Assembly (NCBI GenBank): GCA_021773015.1
Contig: JAJFKW010000006.1
Span: 372,001 to 436,000 of the forward strand
DNA length: 64,000 nucleotides
Direction: 5' to 3'
Source: Woeseia sp.
GTDB lineage: Bacteria; Pseudomonadota; Gammaproteobacteria; Steroidobacterales; Woeseiaceae
A program made the position numbers and the translations under genes. Positions 26,396 to 34,448 of this stretch are shown here, in pieces; position 1 is the stretch's first letter; each line of letters starts with the position of its first letter. Below the pieces are notes generated by a model. That model was not told the DNA's origin. It saw nothing but the letters and a program-made list of their open reading frames with translations, and ran no database searches.

Positions 26396-27427
26396 CTACG
26401 GCAGATTTTGGACGAGATACGGGCCAACAAGCGTAGATATCGGCAATGGCAATTTCTTCCACAACTTAATCGCCAGTGCGTATTTCTTGCTGTCGGGATT
26501 TAACTCAGGCATTGCGTGGCCATGGCGTAGCCAATAATTCCATACCAGCTGTACTGGCTCTGCACCCCATTGCTTTTTAAATCTATAAGGGCCGCTATCT
26601 ACCGTTGATCGCCCAAAATCGAATACCTTTGTGCCCCGATCAATCGCGACTCTGAGTAATTCCCAATACAACAGCATGTTTAAACTTATGCCGTTGAAAT
26701 CTCTGATTGTCGATGCCCACGGCACCTCAGTTGTTTTACGATAGTGCAACAGGAATGCCGCAGCAGCTGGACGTCCTTCGATTTCGATTACGACAATATT
26801 CATCTCGCCTGGAAATGTCCTAAATATTTCGGCAAACATTGACCGTGCGTAAACGGGTGTGCCGATATCTCGCATATTTCGGCTGAATACATCGTAAAAT
26901 TGATCGACAAGTTCAATGCCGCCAATTTGAACCGTGGGATTTTCCCGTAGCGGCCGTCTTATTTGAGAGCGCCTTTTAGAGCCGATTGCGCGACCGATCT
27001 CGTCCAACGAATCTGGAAGTTGCAACCGCATCGAGACTTTCTCTGTACGACTCGGCATCGCAGCGATCTTGTCATATTGACGATACTCGATAAAAGACAC
27101 GCCTAACGTCTCGGCAACATTATTTGCCGACTCCGTGATATGACGAGTGGCGTCGTCGCTATCCGAAAGCACGCCGCCATAATTAAAAAAAGGCAGCGAA
27201 ATTAAGTAATCGCCGAAAATTCTGCTTTTCTGGCGTACAAGCGGTAGAACAGCGACAATTTTACCGCTTTGGTATGCGGCGAAATATATGGTTTGTTTGC
27301 CGAAATACTCAGCATAAAAATTACGCCACTCATATCGATGATAATGACTGGCAACGCTATGACCTTCAACATACGAATTCCATTCACCCATTGCGGAATC
27401 ATCTATCTGCCGAACATCGAGATTCAT
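26396..27427 (-). CDS. FemAB family protein, XrtA/PEP-CTERM system-associated
   Basis: The protein of about 343 residues belongs to the FemAB-like group that recurs in exosortase A loci. It has a conserved start (NLDVRQIDDSAMGEWNSYV, YHRYEWRNFYAEYFG), the basic segment IGSKRRSQIRRPLRENP and a C-terminal DFGRSTVDSGPYRFKKQWGA (the F-G-R-S-T-x-x-G-x-x-x-F-K-x-x-W-G signature). It likely adds an acyl or aminoacyl group to a sugar, but no substrate has been established here. The frame reaches back to 27475, overlapping the deacetylase gene by 43 bases. The ATG at 27427, five bases after the upstream stop, is preferred. Confidence 0.88.
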   Translation of the reverse strand: MNLDVRQIDDSAMGEWNSYVEGHSVASHYHRYEWRNFYAEYFGKQTIYFAAYQSGKIVAVLPLVRQKSRIFGDYLISLPFFNYGGVLSDSDDATRHITESANNVAETLGVSFIEYRQYDKIAAMPSRTEKVSMRLQLPDSLDEIGRAIGSKRRSQIRRPLRENPTVQIGGIELVDQFYDVFSRNMRDIGTPVYARSMFAEIFRTFPGEMNIVVIEIEGRPAAAAFLLHYRKTTEVPWASTIRDFNGISLNMLLYWELLRVAIDRGTKVFDFGRSTVDSGPYRFKKQWGAEPVQLVWNYWLRHGHAMPELNPDSKKYALAIKLWKKLPLPISTLVGPYLVQNLP

Positions 27428-27432
27428 GATTT

Positions 27433-28347
27433 TCAGCTCGCGCCTGCTGTAACAAGATTCTCTATGGTTACACACTCTCCGGACTCTAGTGGCAAATTGT
27501 TTAGCACCGCCTGCATCGTATCGAATTCGAAATCAATCAACAGTTTTTCAAGCCTAGATTGACAGCGTTCCAAATTATTGTAGTGCCTAAATGTTGAGCG
27601 GCGATCAGCAGAAAACCGTGGTTGCTCTGGATCAATCTCCCAAGGATGTAAGTAGAAAGCAAACGGTTTTTCCTGCTTACAATTGATGCTATTCAGCCCC
27701 CAACGTGTGAACCAATAGGGAAACAACCTAAAATAACCGCCTCCCCCAATAGGAATTCGTTTACCCAGAACTTCAATTGTAGATGGAGGAAATTCCGCGA
27801 GGACACCACCATCCGGCAACTGAATCCGATAAGGAAAAACCGGACTTCCCTTCATTCCATAGAGATCGTGGCTAACCGGTACTATACTGGAGTCGTACGT
27901 AAATCCTGCTTCAGCCAGAATCTCTATCGCCCAATGGGATTTCGCTGTAATCGAATAGGATGCGGCGCGGTAGCCTAAAACCGCGTCACCGGAAATATCT
28001 TCCAACAATTTCTTCGCGCGAACAGTTTCATCACGAAATACGGCCTTCTCCTGTTTGTATATTAGCCTATGACTGTAACCATGGCATGCCAGCTCATGAC
28101 CCGAGTCGACGATTTCGCGGACCACTTCCGGGTATCGGTCGGCGACCCAGCCTAAGACGAAAAAAGTTGCCTTCGCCGACGCATCATCGAACATTTGCAG
28201 CAGCTTTCCAGTATTTCTACGCACGCGGGACTCGAGCGACGCCCAGTCTTTGCGATCGATGCTATTTGCGAGCGCCGTAACATGAAAATAATCTTCCACA
28301 TCGACGGTCAATGCATTCTTCGCTTTCGGATTAGCGAGGTCTATCAT
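27433..28347 (-). CDS. Polysaccharide deacetylase, XrtA system-associated
   Basis: The 304-residue enzyme matches the deacetylase subgroup found next to exosortase A. It starts NALTVDVEDYFHVTA (D-V-E-D-Y-F-x-V) and continues with KATFFVLGWVADRYPE, HELACHGYSHRLIY (metal-binding histidines), GYRAASYSI and FAFYLHPWEID. It probably removes acetyl groups from a HexNAc in the matrix polysaccharide or its lipid-linked precursor. It overlaps xrtA by four bases (ATGA), which implies translational coupling. Confidence 0.92.
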   Translation of the reverse strand: MIDLANPKAKNALTVDVEDYFHVTALANSIDRKDWASLESRVRRNTGKLLQMFDDASAKATFFVLGWVADRYPEVVREIVDSGHELACHGYSHRLIYKQEKAVFRDETVRAKKLLEDISGDAVLGYRAASYSITAKSHWAIEILAEAGFTYDSSIVPVSHDLYGMKGSPVFPYRIQLPDGGVLAEFPPSTIEVLGKRIPIGGGGYFRLFPYWFTRWGLNSINCKQEKPFAFYLHPWEIDPEQPRFSADRRSTFRHYNNLERCQSRLEKLLIDFEFDTMQAVLNNLPLESGECVTIENLVTAGAS

Positions 28348-29888
28348 TGTTTTGCTTCAATCTCGCGAGAGTCATTCGTCCAGGTATCCGTCAATGTTCG
28401 GTTCAGGATATCAAAATTTATTGATATAAATTCAGTCAGCACTGCTCTTTCGCTGTCACAATTGTCGTCGCAGTCAGTCCGCAACACGACAATTCCGGAC
28501 CCAACCTTACCAAGCAGTTTTTGCTGAAGTTCGTACCATCGTAACTCGGTAGCCTCTGAAAATACTTTGTCTGCTATCGAATACCACGAAAAGATCAGCA
28601 TCTTTCGACCCGACTCATTGCTCAACTCAACACCGGCAACCTCAACATCCGTTCGTCTCTGGGTCGAGAACGCAATAATTTCAGCCGGCGCCGCTTGCCA
28701 TTCTCTCCGATCAAATAGTCGATTGTTTTGGTTCACCAATTCTGCACCCTGCCGCTGCTTCAAGTATAAATTTGCGTAAAAATCTAAAGCAAAATTCTCC
28801 GTAGAATATTGCGCCAAGACAGCGTCCTTTGTACCCTTGTAGCTCGGCTGCCAGGACATAACCCGATCTCGATTCAATCGCCATCCTTCCACGTTCTGCA
28901 ACTGAATCTGATCCACAGATTGTGCGTCGTGAACGATATCCAGTGCGCGCGCGTACAGCGGAGCGATAGCGAGCAACCCAAGCGTTAAGAAAAACAGTCT
29001 AAATGACGGAAAGCCGTAAATCAGTCGCGGTTTTTCGCGACAATTCTCAGTCGCAATTTCGTCTTCTTGGCGGCAAAATTTATTACCAATAATGAACAGC
29101 GGAATCAACGCCAAGGCAAACACGACCCAACCAAAAACATAATGATCAATTCTGACCAGGTAGTGCTGCATGTCCGTCGTATAACCAGCAATAACGATTG
29201 TAACTACGCGCACCCAATTCACGATGATGGACAGAAACACCGAAATGCCGAAAAACAACACTCGACGCTTCATTGATATCAAGTTTTGATGTGCATATAG
29301 GGAACCCAGCGCCGATGCCACAATGAAAAAGTGTAAGCCTGAACAACCTGCTTCAATTTCGAAAGTACCGTTGGGCAGATACACCAATGATCCGACGATA
29401 AACGCCGGAATTCGCAACATGTCCAAAATTGCGCCATTGACAAAAATGGTCAGTTCCTGCAGGACCGTCGTGAACACGTTCCAAAATGGAATCGCGAAAA
29501 AAAAGAATGCGGTTGGAAACAGTAGCTGCACGATTATCGACCGACCGTAGACCACAACCAATGCAAAAAACATCAATATGGGAACCAGGCTGGCCTGAAT
29601 AATTTGTACCACCGTCAGATATGCGGCCAGCCATAGAAATCCGGCTACAAAAAGCGCAATCGATGCGACGATAATAACCCCGGTAGACTTACGTTTTTCG
29701 GTAGGTTCCACTTGCAGAAGCAGGAACACATAGATAAGGACAATGAGCGGACCGTGAGAGTATGTATTGTCGCTGTGCCATGAGTAATACATGCCTGCCC
29801 AGGTATCCCAGTACAGCGGGACTCCAGCAGCAAATAACACCAATATAGTCAGTTTGCTCTTTAAATTGACCCAATCTAAATTGAACAC
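28344..29888 (-). CDS. xrtA: Exosortase A fused to an EpsI domain
   Basis: The 514-residue protein has two parts. The N-terminal part is a polytopic membrane exosortase with the catalytic Cys182 in EIEAGCSGLHFF, Arg227 in IVNWVRVVTIV and His249 in VRIDHYVFGW, the order required for the Cys-Arg-His triad of this family. The C-terminal part, from about residue 300, is an EpsI-like periplasmic domain containing GWRLNRDR and VAGVELSNES. The fusion is normal for XrtA. The enzyme cleaves the PEP-CTERM tail of exported proteins, probably at the inner membrane, and hands them on for surface attachment or release. The matching substrate in this window is at 43681-44304. Confidence 0.95.
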   Translation of the reverse strand: MFNLDWVNLKSKLTILVLFAAGVPLYWDTWAGMYYSWHSDNTYSHGPLIVLIYVFLLLQVEPTEKRKSTGVIIVASIALFVAGFLWLAAYLTVVQIIQASLVPILMFFALVVVYGRSIIVQLLFPTAFFFFAIPFWNVFTTVLQELTIFVNGAILDMLRIPAFIVGSLVYLPNGTFEIEAGCSGLHFFIVASALGSLYAHQNLISMKRRVLFFGISVFLSIIVNWVRVVTIVIAGYTTDMQHYLVRIDHYVFGWVVFALALIPLFIIGNKFCRQEDEIATENCREKPRLIYGFPSFRLFFLTLGLLAIAPLYARALDIVHDAQSVDQIQLQNVEGWRLNRDRVMSWQPSYKGTKDAVLAQYSTENFALDFYANLYLKQRQGAELVNQNNRLFDRREWQAAPAEIIAFSTQRRTDVEVAGVELSNESGRKMLIFSWYSIADKVFSEATELRWYELQQKLLGKVGSGIVVLRTDCDDNCDSERAVLTEFISINFDILNRTLTDTWTNDSREIEAKQ

Positions 29889-29918
29889 GATTAGAGAACG
29901 GCGCGAATGCTGCGCGAC

Positions 29919-31196
29919 TTAGCGTGCGTAACTTATTGACAGCGTTCCGACATTCTCCGAATAATCGAATTGCGGATCGCTACTGTCTCTTTTCGAATAT
30001 GCATATTCAAGATTAATACGAATACTCCGGTACAGCTGCCTCGATAACGTTGCCCGAAATTCGAGATCGTCATCTTCCCTTGAAGAGGAAGCGAACTCTG
30101 CTCTCTCGAATCCGGCCCTGAGACTCGATCTCCATCCGGATCCAAATGAACTAGAAATGCCGACACTAACCCCCGTGCGATCCCGGTTTAGTTGATTCAA
30201 GTTTTCATAATCTTGTTCTGCACGAAATGCCGAAATGTTAAACCTGTTTCCTCTACGTTCCGTTTGGAATACCGCCGAGTACCTACGGTTTTCGAACGGA
30301 TCCGCGACAGCCGGGTTGCTTGAAGTGTCACCAAAACTTGGGCCTGGCGTCTGGAAGCGCCTAAATGTATCTGCAACATCTGATAATCTCTGATCGTACC
30401 CAAGTGTTATTGACGATCGTGTCGTAAGGTTCCTCAGCCATCTGACGTCAAGCAAAACGCCCGTGTTGGTATCGGTAGAGTCGTCAATTTCATTTGCGCC
30501 GACACTTAAATTGATATTTCCGCGTGAGTTTTGGCTTGAGAACCCGACATACGCTGACCTTCGATCGAAGTCGATTCCGTTTACATTTGCGTCAAATTCA
30601 ACATTATTGGTGTCGACGTTGAACGAGATGGATCTATTTTGCGAAAGCGCGCGTGCGAGCATAATCTGGCCGCTTATAACGTCGCTGCCGTTTTGGCTCT
30701 CCTCGAAATATCTGTCGGTGTATTTTCCGCTCAGTGTTAGCGTTGATCTGGACCCGAATCGGAAATCGAAAACCGGACCCGTCGAAAATACATTAATGTT
30801 TTCTCTATTTCCTGGCGTATTGGCCTGAAACTGATTGCGTTGCAAGGTTCCAAAGTTGTCCTCAAGGATCCAGCTAAATCGCTCCGGTATGATCTTCAAA
30901 TCTACATTTACAACCGCCGATCCAGTATCTTCGTTGTCGAATACGTCATCAAGGTATTCCTTGTGTTGAAGATCTGCCACGATGTTAGCGACGAGGCGTC
31001 GTGACTCGTGGTCAGCTTGCAATTTCAGACCCACAAATGCAGATGTTTCCTCCTCCTGCAATATCTCGTCTCGACGAATGTTGTCGCTATAATCTGCACC
31101 GACCCGAACGTCAAATTGTGCGTCAGCAACCGCAACGTTGGCCGCCAACAGCATGAACGTAAAGCCGATTATTATAAAGTAGGTTTGATTACGCAC
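29919..31196 (-). CDS. PEP-CTERM-associated outer-membrane beta-barrel protein
   Basis: A signal peptide (about residues 1-27, ending near VAVADAQ) precedes some 400 residues of alternating beta strands. It starts with FDVRVGADYSDNIRRDE and continues with repeated amphipathic strands such as SRSTLTLSGKYTDR and GWRSSLRAGFERAEF, ending in an aromatic/Arg C-terminus typical of outer-membrane barrels. The position directly upstream of xrtA and the size match the barrel family recurrent in exosortase A loci. It may be the outer-membrane port for the glycan or sorted protein, which is inferred from its conserved position. Confidence 0.88.
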   Translation of the reverse strand: MRNQTYFIIIGFTFMLLAANVAVADAQFDVRVGADYSDNIRRDEILQEEETSAFVGLKLQADHESRRLVANIVADLQHKEYLDDVFDNEDTGSAVVNVDLKIIPERFSWILEDNFGTLQRNQFQANTPGNRENINVFSTGPVFDFRFGSRSTLTLSGKYTDRYFEESQNGSDVISGQIMLARALSQNRSISFNVDTNNVEFDANVNGIDFDRRSAYVGFSSQNSRGNINLSVGANEIDDSTDTNTGVLLDVRWLRNLTTRSSITLGYDQRLSDVADTFRRFQTPGPSFGDTSSNPAVADPFENRRYSAVFQTERRGNRFNISAFRAEQDYENLNQLNRDRTGVSVGISSSFGSGWRSSLRAGFERAEFASSSREDDDLEFRATLSRQLYRSIRINLEYAYSKRDSSDPQFDYSENVGTLSISYAR

Positions 31197-31263
31197 TATT
31201 CAGTTCCTTCGTTAGCTAAACCAACTCAAATTTGACACTACGCCACGTGAGATTCCAGGCGTG

Positions 31264-32172
31264 CTATGCCTCGGACTCAGATCCGTATCCATATCCGTAA
31301 GCGTATTGACCGTACGATTCTGAGCCAAGGCCGGTCGCGGCTTGGTTGAATAGTAGGTTTACTGCCTTAGATTTATCGAAACTTTCGAGAGCCGAGATCA
31401 CTGCCTTCTGCGGCGTCCGGCCTGCGCATACCACCAGCACGATCTGGCCCATCAATCCCGCCAAAACATGTGCTTCACTGGTCTCAAGCAACGGCGGCGA
31501 ATCAAACACGACGACCCGATCTCGCGTTTGGCTAGACAACGCGGAAACCAGTCTTGCCATTCTCTTGCTCGCCAATAGCTCCGTAGCGTGATCGCTGCTA
31601 TTCCCGGCCGGCATCATACTCAGGCCAGGAACATCCGTTCGAATTGTCACGTCATTAATATCGAGACTCGGATCATTGAGGATATCGATCAGCCCCTTTT
31701 CTTCGGCGACGTTGAACAACCTACTTATATGTGGTTTAGCAATGTCCGCATCTACCAACAAGACAGAATTGTCCTTCTCTTGAGCGATACTAAGGGCAAG
31801 ATTTATGCAGTTAAATGTCTTGCCATCGCCTGCCAGCGCACTTGATATCATTATCAAATTCGCGTCGTCCGCATCGTGCGCATTTCGGCCCGCCGCATTG
31901 TCGAGCAATGGCCTTTTGATTAACCGATACTGATCCGCCACGCTGCGCTCCTGCCCCTCCGGAGCAAGTAGTCCAGCATCTCGAAGCGCTTGCCGATCAA
32001 TGATGAGTTCACGTCCGTTTCCAACCTCTTCGGACGATGCCGAACCGGAATCACCATTTGTCACTATTCTCGCGAGCGGCACCGCGTCGGAGTAATCGTA
32101 TTTGCTGCCAGATTGTCCCGGCAATCGACCATTCTCTCTAATCTTGCGGAGTGCATCTTGAATCTTACTCAT
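31264..32172 (-). CDS. XrtA-associated bacterial tyrosine autokinase (CpsD/CapB-like)
   Basis: The 302-residue cytoplasmic ATPase has Walker A SSALAGDGKTFNCINLALS, Walker A' SVLLVDADIAKPHISRLF and Walker B RVVVFDSPP. The C-terminal tail SYGQYAYGYGYGSE carries a tyrosine cluster of the kind that is autophosphorylated in BY-kinases. The N-terminus begins with MSKIQDALRKIRENG, as in the homologues of exosortase loci. It lies immediately downstream of the chain-length protein gene, from which it is separated rather than fused. The pair presumably controls polymerisation and export by phosphorylation cycles. Confidence 0.93.
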   Translation of the reverse strand: MSKIQDALRKIRENGRLPGQSGSKYDYSDAVPLARIVTNGDSGSASSEEVGNGRELIIDRQALRDAGLLAPEGQERSVADQYRLIKRPLLDNAAGRNAHDADDANLIMISSALAGDGKTFNCINLALSIAQEKDNSVLLVDADIAKPHISRLFNVAEEKGLIDILNDPSLDINDVTIRTDVPGLSMMPAGNSSDHATELLASKRMARLVSALSSQTRDRVVVFDSPPLLETSEAHVLAGLMGQIVLVVCAGRTPQKAVISALESFDKSKAVNLLFNQAATGLGSESYGQYAYGYGYGSESEA

Positions 32173-32185
32173 AACCTGATATTCG

Positions 32186-33730
32186 CTATACCAATGATTG
32201 AATCAGGCGGCTGCCTGCGTTCTGAAACAGAAATACCGCAACAAACACACCAAATAATGCGAACAAAGCCACTCCAAACGTGGCCAGTTGAGTTGCGCGA
32301 CGTTGTCGCGCATCCGCTGTTTGTAATTTTTGAACCGATCCAAGAATTGGCACGCCCGTCATTTGCCGCAGAAAATGCGCGTCGCTAAAAACTGGCAAGA
32401 GTTGATTGCGCAGAAATGCGGCTGCGCCACCTGCACCCAATCCAACCAATAGTACGACACCAATGAGTAAAGAGCGGTTTGGTGCGGTGGGAGAAATAGG
32501 CATTGTGGGTGGATCGATTATTCTAAACTTGACTTCATCACTTTGCTCAGCCGATTCGGAAAGTTCAGCGACCTCAAGCCTCTGTCGTAGCGTCTGATAC
32601 TGGTTTTGCTTGACGTCGTAGTCTCGCGTCAAGCGAGCTAACTCGGCCTCAATGACGGGCAGAATATCAACAAGTTCCCGAAGGTCAGCGATCCTCTTAT
32701 TGTGCATTCTCGACTTTTCACGCAAGGTCGCAATTTCGACATTCACATTGGTCAATTCTATTTGAATATTCTGGTAAACCGGATTATCCGACACTGCTCC
32801 TGAACCACCAACATTCATGAGCGCATCCAACTCCCTCTGCTTTTGAGCTTTCAGCTGCTCGATTGTCGCTTTAGATGCAACCACATCAGGGTGAAGATCT
32901 GTAAAACGCAGCTGAAGCTCTTCGAGCCTTCGCTGGTTTTCTGCAATTCGAATATCGATTTCCGACTGAGGCGAACTTACCGAGCCGCCTGCGGGACGCT
33001 CGCCGGAAAACTGACCCTTTAATGCATCAGCTCGTCGTTGCGCTAACCGCAAAGCAGATTCTGCCTCTTCAAGTTCGGTCATTTCGAACTGCAATCTAGT
33101 GTAATAGCCGCCGCCCTCACCCGGCATTTGACCCACGTTTTTCTTCTTGAATTCCGCGAGTTCATTTTCAGATGCGATCAACTCGGCCTCGAGCGCCTTA
33201 AGCTCATCACGAAGAAATTGCTGTGCCTTTTGAGTTCCTTGCCGATTAGCGCCAAGGGAATCCTCGACGAAGGTATTTAACAACGACTCTACGACATCGT
33301 GTGCAGTCTTTCTTTCAATATCCGTATAACTGATTACGAATAAATTTGGTTCTCTACGCGCATTGTTCGCAATATTAGTACTTTGACGCATTCTTGCGAT
33401 CAGCGCGTCCATACCGCGACTACTAACCGCACGCAAATGCAGATCTGTATCGCGTGCAACTTTCTCTAACTGTGGGCGCCCCAGAAGGGCCGTACTCACC
33501 ATTTCGACCCGGCTTAGCACATCTGAATCGACGGTCAGCTTAGCCAATATCGGCTTGAGCGCAGAATTTGTGTCTACGTAGACTGTTGCTCGCGATTCGT
33601 ATGTATCTGGCAGGTTGTAAACAAACAGCCAGCCTAATACGCACACAACCCATGCCGCGATCGCCGCTGTCCATCGAAACCGCCACGAGCCTCTTAGTTC
33701 GGAAATTACAAGTTGTAGAATGTCGTGCAT
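32186..33730 (-). CDS. Polysaccharide chain length determinant (Wzz/PCP family), XrtA-associated
   Basis: The 514-residue protein has an N-terminal cytoplasmic stub, a first membrane helix (about residues 22-38) and a Wzz-type periplasmic start YESRATVYVDTNSALKPIL. A long coiled-coil region follows (about 170-400, with EAELIASENELAEFKKKN and EIATLREKSR). A proline-rich IDPPTMPISPTAPNRSL and a second membrane helix around 430 come next, then a third hydrophobic segment near residues 485-505. It lacks a fused kinase domain, since the kinase is the next gene. It would set polymer length and link the periplasmic polymerase to the outer-membrane exporter. Confidence 0.92.
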   Translation of the reverse strand: MHDILQLVISELRGSWRFRWTAAIAAWVVCVLGWLFVYNLPDTYESRATVYVDTNSALKPILAKLTVDSDVLSRVEMVSTALLGRPQLEKVARDTDLHLRAVSSRGMDALIARMRQSTNIANNARREPNLFVISYTDIERKTAHDVVESLLNTFVEDSLGANRQGTQKAQQFLRDELKALEAELIASENELAEFKKKNVGQMPGEGGGYYTRLQFEMTELEEAESALRLAQRRADALKGQFSGERPAGGSVSSPQSEIDIRIAENQRRLEELQLRFTDLHPDVVASKATIEQLKAQKQRELDALMNVGGSGAVSDNPVYQNIQIELTNVNVEIATLREKSRMHNKRIADLRELVDILPVIEAELARLTRDYDVKQNQYQTLRQRLEVAELSESAEQSDEVKFRIIDPPTMPISPTAPNRSLLIGVVLLVGLGAGGAAAFLRNQLLPVFSDAHFLRQMTGVPILGSVQKLQTADARQRRATQLATFGVALFALFGVFVAVFLFQNAGSRLIQSLV

Positions 33731-33745
33731 ACGAGATTCAGGGCC

Positions 33746-34399
33746 TCAAAAAAATGTCTCTGGAATGATAATGACATCTCCTGGTTGAATGGCCACATTT
33801 TGCTCCATATCGCCGTCATTAATTAGGTCGTCCAGCCGGAGTCGATATTCGGCCGTTCCGCCCTCAGCTTTGCGTACTAGTTTGGCACGATTTCCTGCCG
33901 CAAACTCACCGAGTCCGCCGACCGAAATCATAATGTCCAATATTGTCATGCCCTCACGATAGGGAACAGTCTGCGGATTTGCGGCATGACCAACCACCCT
34001 TACCTGTTCCTCAGGCAGCCCCTGAAATCCTGACACAATCACGTTAACAGACGGTGACTTGATGTATCTCGACAACACTTGCTCCATATCGCGTGCAAGT
34101 ACGGATGGCGTCTTGCCGACGGCAACCATGTCTTCAACTAACGGCGTCGAAATCTTTCCGTCTGGGCGTACTGGCACCGTCGTCGAAATTTCGGGATTTC
34201 GCCAAACGAAAATCTGCAGCGAGTCGCCTGGCCCGATACGATAGTTGGCTTGATCAACTTCAGACGCACCGCCACTCGAAACGGCTTCGCGCTGTGGCAA
34301 GGTCTGGCCCGACGAAACGCAACCACTGGTCAACATAACCAGCAGGGCGAACTGACACCACAATCGCGGTTTGCTATTACTATTTGCTATCAAGTTCAC
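33746..34399 (-). CDS. Polysaccharide export lipoprotein (Wza/EpsA-like)
   Basis: The 217-residue protein has a lipoprotein signal peptide ending MLTSGC, so the Cys would be lipidated. The polysaccharide-export domain follows, with YRIGPGDSLQIFVWRNPEIS and TVPVRPDGKISTPLVEDMVA. A SLBB-like segment comes next, with VRVVGHAANPQTVPYREGMT, ending with IQPGDVIIIPE. It probably forms the periplasmic/outer-membrane channel for the polymer. It starts at GTG 34399 with AAAGG about nine bases upstream. It lies 15 bases before the chain-length gene. Confidence 0.92.
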   Translation of the reverse strand: MNLIANSNSKPRLWCQFALLVMLTSGCVSSGQTLPQREAVSSGGASEVDQANYRIGPGDSLQIFVWRNPEISTTVPVRPDGKISTPLVEDMVAVGKTPSVLARDMEQVLSRYIKSPSVNVIVSGFQGLPEEQVRVVGHAANPQTVPYREGMTILDIMISVGGLGEFAAGNRAKLVRKAEGGTAEYRLRLDDLINDGDMEQNVAIQPGDVIIIPETFF

Positions 34400-34448
34400 T
34401 AAATTTACCTTTCAAATTTCTCTAAATCGCTACACAACAATCTGACTG

